Notes: a model not told the origin generated them from the sequence alone. DNA of 64,000 bases from Caldicellulosiruptor acetigenus (GCF_026914305.1 NZ_CP113866.1:2111501-2175500), one strand, 5' to 3'. Shown: positions 53,666-63,018, numbered from the stretch's first letter. A program made the numbers and translations.

Positions 53666-53698
53666 AAAACTAAAAAGGTGGGCATTCAGAATACCCAC
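53666..53698 (-). terminator. Terminator after the WG-repeat gene
   Basis: Minus-strand hairpin GGTGGGTATTC...GAATGCCCACC followed by TTTTTAGTTTT. It lies inside the right end of the ISL3 relic. Confidence 0.75.
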
Positions 53699-53734
53699 CC
53701 CAACTCTTGACAAAGAGCCTTTTCATTCACATAT

Positions 53735-54967
53735 TTATTGAAACAATTTGAGATTTTTAAAACGTAATCTTCCTGTGGTTGTACTAACCATATCTGTTTT
53801 GCTTAAATTAAAGATGAAAAATCCTTTTAAACCTTTATCATCTTCTACCATTACAATACCTTCTGAAATTTTCGAAAAGAAGTTTGGCCTTTTAAGCTTC
53901 GCCTTTACCCTGTTCATCTTATCTATTACCATAGAATAATCTCCTTTTTGAACAATAGCCAAACCGTCAATAAAGTCAGTTGCATAATCATATTCAAACG
54001 GTATAACCTCTTTACCCTTTGTATCTAAATATCCAAACTTATCCCCTTTTTTAGCAACTGCTAAACCGTCAAAGAAATATCCTATAGAATCATACTTAAA
54101 CTCCACAATATATTCTCCGTTAATATTTACAACTCCAACCTTTCCACCAAAAGTTGCTGGTGAAAGTCCATTTACGAAAAATCCTAACCATGAATAACTT
54201 GGACTAATAACTATTTTGCCACTTTTATCAATAACACCAAATTTGTCTTCTTTAATTACCAGTCCTCTTCCCTTATAAAAAGAACTCACGCCATCAAAAA
54301 ATAAATCAGTGATAAAATTCCCTTTTGTATCAATATAAGTCCACTTTCCATTTACTTTTACAGGTGCAATACCTTCAGAAAAACTCCCTGCCACTTCAAA
54401 CCTAAGAGGGATTACAATATCTCCTTTAGAATTTATATACCCCCATCTTGGACCTTTTTTAACAGCGGATAATCCCTCGCTCATACTGCTTATTAAATCA
54501 TATTGATATTTAAATGTGCTAATTTTTCCTTTTTCAGGTTCTACATAATACCATTTATTTCTTTTCTTCAAAAGAAATCCTTCTGCAAACTTTACTCCAA
54601 AACTATCAAAAACACAAGGAATTATCTCATGCCCTTTTGTATCTATATATCCCCATTTTCCTTTCTTGCATATATTAGCAAAACCTTTATCAAAAGGAAG
54701 AGCACTGTCAAATATAAAATTTGTAACCTTATTTCCTTTTTTATCAATATAGCCATACTTACCATTTAATTTTACTGCCACTTTACCTTCAGAAAAGTAT
54801 GACAAATCATCAACAACATATCTTTCATTTAGTTCAATAAACAAAGGACTGTTTTTAAAAGCAAATGAAAATATGCTAAATAAGAATAATATAAAAATTA
54901 AGAATAATGCTGCTAATAATGTTATTAAAATATATTTGTTGCAAAATCGGATTTTTCTTCTTTTCAT
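53735..54967 (-). CDS. Membrane-anchored WG-repeat protein
   Basis: 410 residues. One N-terminal membrane helix (about 12-36) is followed by about nine WG-type repeats of roughly 35-40 residues, each with a core such as GKWGYIDTKG, GKYGYIDKKG or DKFGYLDTKG. A central copy has NKWYYVEPEKG and the last copies are degenerate. WG repeats form beta structures and probably bind other proteins or surfaces; no enzyme activity is expected. It lies 14 bases after the secreted orphan gene, most likely in the same transcript, and ends 15 bases after the ISL3 relic's right end. The last 25 residues lack repeat character. Confidence 0.87.
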   Translation of the reverse strand: MKRRKIRFCNKYILITLLAALFLIFILFLFSIFSFAFKNSPLFIELNERYVVDDLSYFSEGKVAVKLNGKYGYIDKKGNKVTNFIFDSALPFDKGFANICKKGKWGYIDTKGHEIIPCVFDSFGVKFAEGFLLKKRNKWYYVEPEKGKISTFKYQYDLISSMSEGLSAVKKGPRWGYINSKGDIVIPLRFEVAGSFSEGIAPVKVNGKWTYIDTKGNFITDLFFDGVSSFYKGRGLVIKEDKFGVIDKSGKIVISPSYSWLGFFVNGLSPATFGGKVGVVNINGEYIVEFKYDSIGYFFDGLAVAKKGDKFGYLDTKGKEVIPFEYDYATDFIDGLAIVQKGDYSMVIDKMNRVKAKLKRPNFFSKISEGIVMVEDDKGLKGFFIFNLSKTDMVSTTTGRLRFKNLKLFQ

Positions 54968-54981
54968 GCAAACTCACTCCA

Positions 54982-55866
54982 TTATCTATAAAGCTGTACA
55001 TGTGTGTTAGGTGCTTTTATTAGATTAGTAGTTGGTGTTATATCTATGGAAGCACCATTTATACTAAATGAAATGCTTGGTGTTACACTTCTTGTATATT
55101 TTGCATAATGTCCATATGCATCAACTACAGTTGTGTTTGATACATTTGCTTTAATTCTCAAGGCCATAAAAGCTCTATTATTAATTTGTGTTTCATACGT
55201 TTGGATAACAAATGCGTATCCTTGTGCACTTTTCTCATATGCTGACCAGTAATAATCATACTGCCCAGGTTCATAGATACCTAAATTAGATGAGTATAAT
55301 GTATATTCGTGCCTTAAATACTCACTATCTTTAATTACAGAATAATTCGCACCTACTCCTATTCCTATAATATGAGTGTTTACAGGTTGTAAAAAACCGT
55401 TTGACTCAAAATATGATATGTCATTTGTTACAACATATTCATCACCCTCAATTAGTGCAATTTTTGTTGTCATCTTAACCCATGACAAATTGATACTATC
55501 AGTACTACTTGCATTAGTATCAAAATCTACTTTTTTATTCAATTGAAAAACTTGTTTTTCAAAATCAGATTTTGTAATTTCAATAATCTTTGTTTCATAC
55601 TCATTATTATTCTGACTCTTATTTTTTATTTCTTTGCTTCCACAGTTACTTTTCTTTACCTCTATTTGAAAATACTTTGTTTCTTCTTTGATATTTAGAA
55701 TTTTTAGATTGCTATAAAAATTCTTTTTTTCATCACTCATATTTTTTATATCTCTATCTGCGATACCTAAATCTCTTAATGTCAGATCATTGTTTGCATA
55801 AGTATATGATTGAGAAATTAAAATTAAAAGGATTAGGATTATTGATACCATTATCTTTCTCAACAT
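54982..55866 (-). CDS. Secreted protein of unknown function
   Basis: 294 residues with a signal peptide (MLRKIMVSIILILLILISQS..., cleavage likely near TYA). The mature part begins with a short acidic helix region, then a Ser/Asn/Lys-rich linker, then beta-rich sequence with repeated aromatic residues (EYTLYSSNLGIYEPGQYDYYW). It has one Cys in the mature part. No known domain is recognised. It is the first gene of a two-gene unit with the WG-repeat gene. The long Asn/Ser content and AT-rich codons suggest an accessory gene. Confidence 0.75.
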   Translation of the reverse strand: MLRKIMVSIILILLILISQSYTYANNDLTLRDLGIADRDIKNMSDEKKNFYSNLKILNIKEETKYFQIEVKKSNCGSKEIKNKSQNNNEYETKIIEITKSDFEKQVFQLNKKVDFDTNASSTDSINLSWVKMTTKIALIEGDEYVVTNDISYFESNGFLQPVNTHIIGIGVGANYSVIKDSEYLRHEYTLYSSNLGIYEPGQYDYYWSAYEKSAQGYAFVIQTYETQINNRAFMALRIKANVSNTTVVDAYGHYAKYTRSVTPSISFSINGASIDITPTTNLIKAPNTHVQLYR

Positions 55867-55985
55867 TATTTTCTCTCCTTTTCATGTATTTTTAGATATT
55901 AACAATTTAATACATACAGGCCATCAAATTTGCGTTAATTTTAGCTCATTTAAAAACCACCTCTATTTTTTAACCTTTAGTTTTA

Positions 55986-56020
55986 TTCTAATCTACAAAA
56001 ATAAAATTGTCAATATTTCT
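55986..56020 (+). repeat. 35-bp direct repeat, left copy (IS1634-type target duplication)
   Basis: The sequence from 55986 to 56020 recurs exactly at 57999-58033. The two copies abut the two ends of the IS1634-family element, as a target-site duplication would. Confidence 0.93.
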
Positions 56021-57998
56021 CCAGAGTTTTGCAGCTAAAAAATAACTATCACAATCTAAAAAGCTTGATTTTGCTGAGATAGAAAGTTAAAAAATTTTTA
56101 ATTTTTTAGCAAATTTTTATGGCGTTTTCTGGCGAAATGTGGTATAATACTTTTAAACTATTAATTCTGAGGTAGCTAAATTGTATCTTAAAAAAAGTAC
56201 AAACCGTAAAACTGGTAGAACTTATCTTTCAATCGTAAATAGTTACTATGACAAAGAAACTAAACAATCTCGAACAGCTACTGTCCGCTCCTTAGGTTAT
56301 CTTGACGAACTTCTAAAACAATACGATGACCCCATCGCTTTTTTCACCGAAGAAGTTCGTAAAATGAACGAAGAAATGAATAAAGAAAACTCTACCATCA
56401 ATCTCAAAATTTCTTTAAATGAAACTATGCCTTTAAATTATAGTGCTCGAAAAAACTTTGGCTATGCGGCTTTAAGTAAAATCTATCATGAGCTACAGAT
56501 AGATAAGTTCATAAAAAATAAACAGCGGTACTCAAAAGAAGAATACGATGCTAATAGCATTTTAAAACTTTTGGTATACTCTCGTTTGCTCTTTCCTGCA
56601 TCGAAAAAGAAAACTTTTGAAAATAAAGATATTTTCTTTGAAAAGTTTGACTTTTCATTAGACGATGTATATCGAAGTTTATCCCTATTTAATAAGCACT
56701 GCGAGGCACTTTTGCTTTGGATTCATGAACATATAAAGAAGCTTTATAACCGTAATACAGAGCTTGTTTACTATGATGTTACAAATTATTACTTTGAGAT
56801 TGACAAGCAAGATGACTTAAGAAGAAAAGGTGTGTCAAAAGAACATCGTCCAGATCCTATTGTACAGATGGGGTTATTTATGGATACAAATGGCATACCT
56901 ATTACATACAAGCTCTTTCCAGGAAATGCGCCTGATAAGACAACTTTAATTCCAGCCTTGCGAACAATTCAAAAAGAATATTCTTTGGGTAGAATAATTG
57001 TAGTAGCAGACAAGGGACTAACAACAGGGGACAATATTTGGTATATTTTATCTGCTAAAAATGGATATATACTAAGTTACTCTATCAGGGGTGCGGACAA
57101 AGATTTTCAGAAGTATGTGCTTGACCAGAGTGGATATATTGAAAAAGGTGAAGGTTTTAAAATAAAGTCAAGACTTTATCCAAGGGAGATACAGATAACA
57201 ACGGCAAGTGGGAAGAAGATAAAGAAGACAGTCGATGAACTTCAAGTAGTTTTTTACAGTCCGGAATATGCAGCGAAAGAGAAACAAGAAAGAGAAGCAG
57301 CATTGGTAAAAGCGATGGATTTGATTAAAAATCCGGGGAAATACAACAAAGCCACAGCGTATGGGGCAGCCAAGTATGTAAAGAATCTTGCATTTGACCC
57401 CACTACAGGTGAGATATTGGAAAGTGTTCAGAGGAAATTATCTTTGGATGAAGAGAAACTGAAAGAAGAGGAAAAATTTGACGGATACTATGCTATTGTT
57501 ACAAGCGAGTATAAAGAGTCACCGGAGAAGATAATAAACATATACAAAGGGCTTTGGAAGATAGAAGAAGCATTCAAGATAACAAAGAGCGACATAGAAA
57601 GTAGACCTGTTTATTTATCATTAGAGGAACATATAAATGCTCACTTTTTGACCTGTTTTATATCCTTAGTAATTGCGAAGATATTAGAATATAGGTTGCA
57701 AGGGAAATACTGTGTGACAGAGATACTTGAGAGTTTAAGAAAAGCATCATGTAGCCATATTAAAGAAAACTATTACGTATTTGATTTTTTTGATGAAGTA
57801 CTTGAGGAGATTGGAAAGAACTTAAACATAGATTTCAGTAAAAAATTTTTGAGACTGAAGGAAATAAAAAAAGTTTTGGGTGAGACAAAAAAAGGTGATT
57901 TTTCACTATGATTTTTTGCTAAAACTTAAATGGCCTACAATCCTTTATTCTCAAGGGATTGCAGGCTATTTTTATTTTAACTATCTGCAAAAGTCAGG
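56021..57998 (+). mobile_element. IS1634-family insertion sequence
   Basis: About 1978 bp. The termini are imperfect inverted repeats: CCAGAGTTTTGCAGCTA at the left and, in reverse complement, CCTGACTTTTGCAGATA at the right, 14 of 17 identical. It carries one full transposase gene. The flanking 35-bp direct repeats mark the junctions exactly. Confidence 0.93.
56181..57911 (+). CDS. IS1634-family transposase
   Basis: 576 residues, apparently intact. The DDE catalytic landmarks are VYYDVTNYYFE (first Asp), VVADKGLTTGDN (second Asp) and WKIEEAFKITKSDIESRP (Glu with the Y-(2)-R-type signature region). IS1634 and relatives create long and variable target duplications, which fits the 35-bp direct repeats here. 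The start ATG-equivalent is a TTG at 56181, with GAGGTAGC upstream. The element may still move. Confidence 0.93.
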   Translation: MYLKKSTNRKTGRTYLSIVNSYYDKETKQSRTATVRSLGYLDELLKQYDDPIAFFTEEVRKMNEEMNKENSTINLKISLNETMPLNYSARKNFGYAALSKIYHELQIDKFIKNKQRYSKEEYDANSILKLLVYSRLLFPASKKKTFENKDIFFEKFDFSLDDVYRSLSLFNKHCEALLLWIHEHIKKLYNRNTELVYYDVTNYYFEIDKQDDLRRKGVSKEHRPDPIVQMGLFMDTNGIPITYKLFPGNAPDKTTLIPALRTIQKEYSLGRIIVVADKGLTTGDNIWYILSAKNGYILSYSIRGADKDFQKYVLDQSGYIEKGEGFKIKSRLYPREIQITTASGKKIKKTVDELQVVFYSPEYAAKEKQEREAALVKAMDLIKNPGKYNKATAYGAAKYVKNLAFDPTTGEILESVQRKLSLDEEKLKEEEKFDGYYAIVTSEYKESPEKIINIYKGLWKIEEAFKITKSDIESRPVYLSLEEHINAHFLTCFISLVIAKILEYRLQGKYCVTEILESLRKASCSHIKENYYVFDFFDEVLEEIGKNLNIDFSKKFLRLKEIKKVLGETKKGDFSL

Positions 57999-58033
57999 TT
58001 CTAATCTACAAAAATAAAATTGTCAATATTTCT
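57999..58033 (+). repeat. 35-bp direct repeat, right copy
   Basis: Exact copy of 55986-56020, starting immediately after the right inverted repeat of the IS1634-family element. Confidence 0.93.
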
Positions 58034-58073
58034 TTAAATTGCACGTACAATTTAATTTTGTAATATAATAAAC

Positions 58074-58120
58074 AAGAAAGGAACTGTCTTCACTGTTAAA
58101 AAAGACAGTTCCTTTCTTAA
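58074..58120 (-). terminator. Terminator after nrdD
   Basis: Minus-strand stem AAGAAAGGAACTGTC...GACAGTTCCTTTCTT followed by a T-rich end, about 20 bases after the nrdD stop. Confidence 0.85.
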
Positions 58121-58142
58121 ATTAAACTAATAACAAAAACCT

Positions 58143-60233
58143 TTACCTTCTCACAGCAATCTTATACTCTTTCCTAAACTTAAACTCTTCCTGCTTACCC
58201 TTATTCCAGCATTGGACAGGCCTGTAGTATCCAACCACTCTGCTGTAAACCTCACATTCTTTGCCGCAGGTTGGACAGCTAAAGTGTTCACCTGCAACAT
58301 ATCCATGGTCCGGGCATACAGAGAATGTTGGCGTTATTGTGTAGTATGGAATTCTATAGTTGTATGCAATCTTTTTGACTATCTCCTTGCAAACCTCAAT
58401 ATCGTCAATCTTCTCACCAACAAAGCCGTGCAGAACAGTTCCGCCTGTGTAGCGAATCTGAAGCTCTTCTTGATGGTCCAAAGCTGTGAATATATCATCT
58501 GTGTAGTCCACAGGAAGCTGGGTTGAGTTTGTGTAAAATGGCTCGTCTTTGCCTGATGTAATTATGTCCGGGAACATTTGCTTGTCTTTTCTTGCAAGCC
58601 TGTATGATGTTCCTTCTGCAGGTGTTGCTTCAAGATTGTAAAGAATTCCTGTCTCTTCCTGGTACTTTCTAATTCTTTCTCTCATGAAGTCAAGCACTTT
58701 TATAGCAAACTCTCTTCCCTCTTTTGTATCAATGCCAACGCCCATGAAATTCAACAGGCTTTCGTGCATTCCAACAATTCCAATTGTATTGAAGTGATTT
58801 TTCCAATACTCACCATAGCGTGCATAGATGTCGCGCAGATAAAATCTTGAATATGGATATAAACCTTTTTCGGTAAGGTCCTCTAATACCTCTCTTTTTA
58901 TCTCAAGGCTTGTCTTTGCAATGTCCATGAGTCTTGCCAATCTTTCAAAATATTCATCTTCGGACTTTGACAGGTACCCTATTCTTGGCAAGTTAATTGT
59001 AACAACACCAATTGAACCAGTCAGCGGATTTGCACCAAATAGACCTCCGCCACGTTTTCTGAGCTCCCGATTGTCAAGTCTCAAGCGACAGCACATCGAC
59101 CTTGCATCTTCTGGTTTCATATCAGAGTTTATAAAATTACTGAAGTAAGGAAGGCCATACTTTGCTGTCATCTCCATTATCTTGTTTACAACCGGGCTGT
59201 CCCAGTCGAAATCCTTTGTAATGTTGTATGTGGGTATTGGGAATGAGAATATTCTTCCCTTTGCATCTCCTTCCATCATAACCTCTGCAAATGCCATGTT
59301 GAACATATCCATTTCGCGCTGAAACTCTTTATAGGTCCTGTCCATAATCTGCCCGCCAATAATAACTGGCTCATCTTTCAAGGTGGAAGGAGGTACTAAG
59401 TCCAAGGTTATATTTGTAAACGGGCTTTGGAAACCCACCCTTGTTGGCACGTTTGTATTGAACACAAACTCCTGCAGAGCTTGCTTTACATCAGAGTATG
59501 TGAGCTTGTCGTAGTATATAAAAGGTGCAAGGTATGTGTCAAAGTTTGAAAATGCCTGTGCACCCGCCGCCTCACCTTGAAGTGTATAGAAGAAGTTTAC
59601 AATCTGACCAAGAGCACTTCTAAAATGTTTTGCCGGCTTTGACGCAACCTTTCCTTCAACCCCAGTAAAACCGTTTAAAAGAAGGTCTCTCAAATCCCAG
59701 CCACAGCAGTATACTCCAAGCACACCCAAATCATGAAGATGAAAATCACCGTTTATATGCGCCTCTGCAACCTCTTTTGGGTATATCTTGTTTAGCCAGT
59801 ACTTTGAAATAACTGCTGTTGATATGTGGTTGTTCAGCCCCTGGAGAGAATAGCTCATGTTACTGTTTTCATTGACTCTCCAGTCCATCTTTCCAATGTA
59901 CTGGTCAACTGTGTTTTCAATGTCCAAAAACAGGTTTTTGAACTCTCTCATGTCTTGGTGCTGTTTTCTGTAGAGAATATAAGCCTTTGCTGTCTTTGCA
60001 TGACCGTTTTCTATCAAAACCTTTTCTACTATGTCCTGAATGTCTTCAACATGTGGAATTGAATAGCCAAACTTCTTTTCCAAAAGCTCTATGACCTGGT
60101 CAGTAAGCTTTTCAGCAATTGAATAGTCAGAACCACCAACAGCCTTTGCAGCTTTAAATATAGCATTTTCGATTTTCTTTCTGTCAAAGTCAACTATTGT
60201 CCCATCCCTTTTCATTACCTTTGTAATCATCAC
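58143..60233 (-). CDS. nrdD: Anaerobic ribonucleoside-triphosphate reductase
   Basis: 696 residues, class III ribonucleotide reductase. An N-terminal ATP-cone domain (about 1-95; VMKRDGTIVDFDRKKI) is followed by the glycyl-radical barrel. Zinc cysteines are in CPDHG and CPTCGKEC, and the glycyl-radical loop is SRVVGYYRPVQCWNKGKQEEF. It makes dNTPs without oxygen and needs the NrdG activase. No nrdG lies immediately downstream: a terminator follows and then the IS element. Two NrdR-box-like sites lie upstream, suggesting control by NrdR. The protein shows no intein or insertion. Confidence 0.96.
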   Translation of the reverse strand: MMITKVMKRDGTIVDFDRKKIENAIFKAAKAVGGSDYSIAEKLTDQVIELLEKKFGYSIPHVEDIQDIVEKVLIENGHAKTAKAYILYRKQHQDMREFKNLFLDIENTVDQYIGKMDWRVNENSNMSYSLQGLNNHISTAVISKYWLNKIYPKEVAEAHINGDFHLHDLGVLGVYCCGWDLRDLLLNGFTGVEGKVASKPAKHFRSALGQIVNFFYTLQGEAAGAQAFSNFDTYLAPFIYYDKLTYSDVKQALQEFVFNTNVPTRVGFQSPFTNITLDLVPPSTLKDEPVIIGGQIMDRTYKEFQREMDMFNMAFAEVMMEGDAKGRIFSFPIPTYNITKDFDWDSPVVNKIMEMTAKYGLPYFSNFINSDMKPEDARSMCCRLRLDNRELRKRGGGLFGANPLTGSIGVVTINLPRIGYLSKSEDEYFERLARLMDIAKTSLEIKREVLEDLTEKGLYPYSRFYLRDIYARYGEYWKNHFNTIGIVGMHESLLNFMGVGIDTKEGREFAIKVLDFMRERIRKYQEETGILYNLEATPAEGTSYRLARKDKQMFPDIITSGKDEPFYTNSTQLPVDYTDDIFTALDHQEELQIRYTGGTVLHGFVGEKIDDIEVCKEIVKKIAYNYRIPYYTITPTFSVCPDHGYVAGEHFSCPTCGKECEVYSRVVGYYRPVQCWNKGKQEEFKFRKEYKIAVRR

Positions 60234-60309
60234 TATCTTTCTCCCTTCACTTGCTTTTTCAAAATTTAAAAGTTTCTAAAAGCATAAAAGTCTTTTAATG
60301 AATCAATAA

Positions 60310-60357
60310 CCACTATATATTGTGTCGTTATTTTTCATCCAGCACAATATATTATAT
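60310..60357 (-). promoter_or_regulatory. Tandem NrdR boxes upstream of nrdD
   Basis: Box 1 (60310-60325) reads CCACTATATATTGTGT and fits the NrdR consensus ACACWATATATWGTGT at 15 of 16 positions. Box 2 (60342-60357) reads GCACAATATATTATAT, a weaker match. Their starts are 32 bases apart, about three helical turns, as usual for paired NrdR boxes. Confidence 0.75.
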
Positions 60358-60404
60358 TCCAACCTTATTTCCAAAGCAAGAGGGAACAAAAAATTTTTTA
60401 AAAA

Positions 60405-60444
60405 ACAAAAGGCGGGCATCTTATAAAAAAGCTGCCCGCCTTTT
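60405..60444 (-). terminator. Terminator after the iron-sulfur membrane gene
   Basis: Minus-strand stem AAAAGGCGGGCAGC...GATGCCCGCC with TTTTG after it, just beyond the gene's stop. Confidence 0.82.
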
Positions 60445-60446
60445 AC

Positions 60447-61121
60447 TCAAGCCATTTCAATTGCGTTTTTAGGACATGCTACTTTACAGCTTTCGCATTT
60501 TATACAATTTACACTTTCAATGTTCCCATTTTCTTTAAAATTGCAAACTTCAACTTCCATCGGACAATTTTTGTTGCAAAGCTTGCAGCTTATACATTTT
60601 TGAGTATGTATCTTGAGCGTCCCTCTTTTTTTGCCTACAACTCCGCTGACTGTCCCCATCGGACATATAACACACCATGTTCTTGCTCTAAATAAAATTC
60701 CCAAAATAGCTGAAACCAAAGTTGTAACCCATAAAAGCATCACAACACCTTTTCCGAACCTCTCTAAATCTCCCCCGCTCAAAATAGCATTTGCACTCAT
60801 CATCACAATAAAAAATGTAAGCATAAATGCTTTTGCAAACCTTGATTTTAAAACTGCAGGAATACTTTTATTAAAGCTCGCCCTTGCAATAAACTCATCT
60901 AAAAACGCTCCTCTTGGACAAAACCTGTAACACCAGTACCTTCCTTTGTAAAAGCTTAGCAAAACGCTACCTATCATGCATACAAATGCAAACAAGCCTA
61001 TTTTTGGATAAAAAAGTCCGCCTATTAAAACTCCAAAAAATGCAAAAGTCAAAAATATCTTTGCAATGTGACTTTTGTCCATTTTCAATCTTTTTTCATT
61101 TTTTCTTTCCAGAACTTCCAT
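60447..61121 (-). CDS. Membrane polyferredoxin, NapH/YccM-like 4Fe-4S protein
   Basis: About 224 residues from the ATG at 61121, which has GGGGG upstream; an earlier in-frame ATG at 61163 would add 14 residues. About four membrane helices carry the conserved Cys-Pro motifs WCYRFCPRGAF and WCVICPMGTVSG of the NapH/NosR/YccM group. The C-terminus has two 4Fe-4S ferredoxin motifs (CISCKLCNKNCPMEVEVC and CIKCESCKVACP). Such proteins pass electrons across or along the membrane to a redox partner, which is not identified here. It is divergent from dapL. Confidence 0.9.
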   Translation of the reverse strand: MEVLERKNEKRLKMDKSHIAKIFLTFAFFGVLIGGLFYPKIGLFAFVCMIGSVLLSFYKGRYWCYRFCPRGAFLDEFIARASFNKSIPAVLKSRFAKAFMLTFFIVMMSANAILSGGDLERFGKGVVMLLWVTTLVSAILGILFRARTWCVICPMGTVSGVVGKKRGTLKIHTQKCISCKLCNKNCPMEVEVCNFKENGNIESVNCIKCESCKVACPKNAIEMA

Positions 61122-61269
61122 GTCAGATACCCCCTTTACCTTTTTCTTTTGTATCATATGCAATCCAGGTATTTTTTATACCATGGGTAGGTATTGTATG
61201 TCAATTAGAAAGCCTTTATGAAATTTGCTAATAAATGTGAAAAATAAATTTTCTAAATTGCACAATCAG

Positions 61270-61299
61270 TTTAGTTTTGCTGTAAATTTCGAAACTAAA
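61270..61299. promoter_or_regulatory. Inverted repeat in the divergent dapL / iron-sulfur gene region
   Basis: TTTAGTTT (61270-61277) and AAACTAAA (61292-61299) form a perfect 8-bp dyad with a 14-base centre. It lies between divergent genes and could be an operator for either. Weak evidence. Confidence 0.3.
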
Positions 61300-61450
61300 T
61301 TACCCTTTCATAAATCTGATGTTTTATGTTAAAATATCACTAAATCTATTTTTGACCTTATTGACTTGGATCAGCAATAAAAAATTTGAATAACCATATC
61401 AAAAATACCATAAAACAATGCTATACCAAATTTTGAAGGAGGGATTTTGG

Positions 61451-62686
61451 GTGGAAAGCTTTATTCAGAACATGTTTGCAGAGAGAATTGGCGGAAGCAA
61501 ATTTGGTAAAGAAACTGTACTTTACAAGTTTGAAAAGATTAAAAGGGCAAAGGCAAAAGCAAAAGAGCTTCACCCTGACATGGAACTCATTGATATGGGC
61601 GTTGGTGAACCTGATGAAAAAGCTGACATGGGTATAATTGGAACACTTGCCTATGAGGCAGGAAAAGATGAAAACAGAGGATATGCCGACAATGGAATTT
61701 ATGAATTTAAAGTGGCAGCTGCCAAATACTTAGAAAGAGTGTACGGCGTCAAAGGAATTAACCCTGAAACAGAGGTAAACCATGCGATTGGTTCAAAGTC
61801 AGCCTTAGCACTTTTGCCCTATGCATTTATAAACCTTGGTGATGTGACAATAATGACTGTGCCAGGCTACCCTGTTTTGGGAACAATAACAAAGTGGCTT
61901 GGCGGTGAGGTGTACAACGTCCCGCTTTTGAAAGAGAATAATTTCCTGCCAGATTTGTCGTCAATCCCAGCTGATATAAGAAAAAGGGCAAAACTTATGT
62001 ATTTGAACTATCCTAACAATCCATGTGGTGCCGTTGCAACAAAAGAGTTTTTTGAAGAGGTCGTAAAATTCGCAATGGAAAACAACATCATAGTTGTGCA
62101 CGATGCAGCATATGCAGCTTTGGTGTTTGACGGTTACAAGCCACTATCCTTCTTGTCAGTTGAAGGAGCAAAAGAGGTTGGTGTTGAGATTCATTCTCTC
62201 TCTAAAGCGTACAACATGACCGGTTGGCGACTTGCATTTGTTGCAGGAAATGAGCTTGTTGTAAAGGCATTTGCAGCTGTCAAGGATAATAACGACTCTG
62301 GTCAGTTCAAGGCTATACAAAAAGCAGGGATTTATGCACTGGAGCATCCTGAGATCACTGAGAAAATCAATGAAAAATATTCGCGCCGTCATGACCTTCT
62401 TGTGAAAACATTAAGAGATCTCGGTTTTGATGCTCAAAAGCCAAAGGGTTCTTTCTACTTGTACGTTGAGATTCCAAAGGGAATTAAAAACGGTCGAAGG
62501 TTTGAGACAGCTGAAGAGTTTTCAGAATACTTAATCACAGAAAAGTGCATCTCAACAGTTCCGTGGGACGACGCAGGGCATTTTGTGAGGTTCTCTGTCA
62601 CATTTGAAGCAAAGACACCTGAGGACGAAATAAGAGTTATGGAAGAGCTCAAGAGAAGACTTTCTGATGTGGAATTTGAATTTTAG
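61451..62686 (+). CDS. dapL: LL-diaminopimelate aminotransferase
   Basis: 411 residues from the GTG at 61451, placed by the AAGGAGGG ribosome site; an in-frame upstream ATG at 61418 is unlikely. Class I/II fold aminotransferase with the PLP Lys in [25 protein letters not shown], and the N-terminal [18 protein letters not shown] pattern typical of DapL. It converts tetrahydrodipicolinate to LL-diaminopimelate in one step for lysine and cell-wall synthesis. A more general aspartate/alanine aminotransferase role cannot be fully excluded. It starts a plus-strand run with the UPF0145 and coaX genes. Confidence 0.8.
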   Translation: MESFIQNMFAERIGGSKFGKETVLYKFEKIKRAKAKAKELHPDMELIDMGVGEPDEKADMGIIGTLAYEAGKDENRGYADNGIYEFKVAAAKYLERVYGVKGINPETEVNHAIGSKSALALLPYAFINLGDVTIMTVPGYPVLGTITKWLGGEVYNVPLLKENNFLPDLSSIPADIRKRAKLMYLNYPNNPCGAVATKEFFEEVVKFAMENNIIVVHDAAYAALVFDGYKPLSFLSVEGAKEVGVEIHSLSKAYNMTGWRLAFVAGNELVVKAFAAVKDNNDSGQFKAIQKAGIYALEHPEITEKINEKYSRRHDLLVKTLRDLGFDAQKPKGSFYLYVEIPKGIKNGRRFETAEEFSEYLITEKCISTVPWDDAGHFVRFSVTFEAKTPEDEIRVMEELKRRLSDVEFEF

Positions 62687-62697
62687 GAGGTTTTCTG

Positions 62698-63018
62698 ATG
62701 ATTGTTACAACAACTCCCTCTATTGAGGGCAAAAAAATTGTGGAATACAAAGGAATTGTGAGCAGTGAAGTAATTGTTGGCGTTAACCTGGTAAAAGACT
62801 TTTTTGCATCAATCACAGACATATTTGGTGGAAGGTCTGGAACATATGAAAATGAGCTTATAAGGGCAAGAGAAGAAGCTCTGCAAGAACTTCAAAATAG
62901 GGCTGCAATGCTTGGTGCAAATGCAGTTGTTGGGATTGATATTGATTATGAGGTTTTGGGTGCAAATGGAAGTATGCTCATGGTTTCTGTTACAGGAACT
63001 GCTGTTGTAGTTGAATAA
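62698..63018 (+). CDS. UPF0145 (YbjQ-like) heavy-metal-binding-domain protein
   Basis: 106 residues. The family pattern is seen as [40 protein letters not shown] in segments, and the end matches [15 protein letters not shown]. The homologues form stable oligomers and are loosely linked to metal or stress response; no enzyme function is known. It follows dapL by 11 bases and precedes coaX by 24, so it shares the transcript. The ribosome site is AGGAGG. Confidence 0.92.
   Translation: MIVTTTPSIEGKKIVEYKGIVSSEVIVGVNLVKDFFASITDIFGGRSGTYENELIRAREEALQELQNRAAMLGANAVVGIDIDYEVLGANGSMLMVSVTGTAVVVE

Larger units (their letters stand above)
52832..53719 (+). mobile_element. Internally deleted ISL3-family element
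   Basis: Imperfect inverted repeats of about 25 bases face each other: GGCTCTATAATAAATATTGG... from 52832 and, in reverse complement, GGCTCTTTGTCAAGAGTTGG... ending at 53719. Both continue GGTGG. The interior is only about 0.9 kb, compared with about 1.4 kb for intact members, and holds a broken transposase. No 8-bp target duplication is visible. Confidence 0.8.

Noticed and set aside
52824-53727. 8-bp target duplication of the ISL3 relic
   Set aside because: The eight bases on each side (ATAAAATA and TTTTCATT) do not match.
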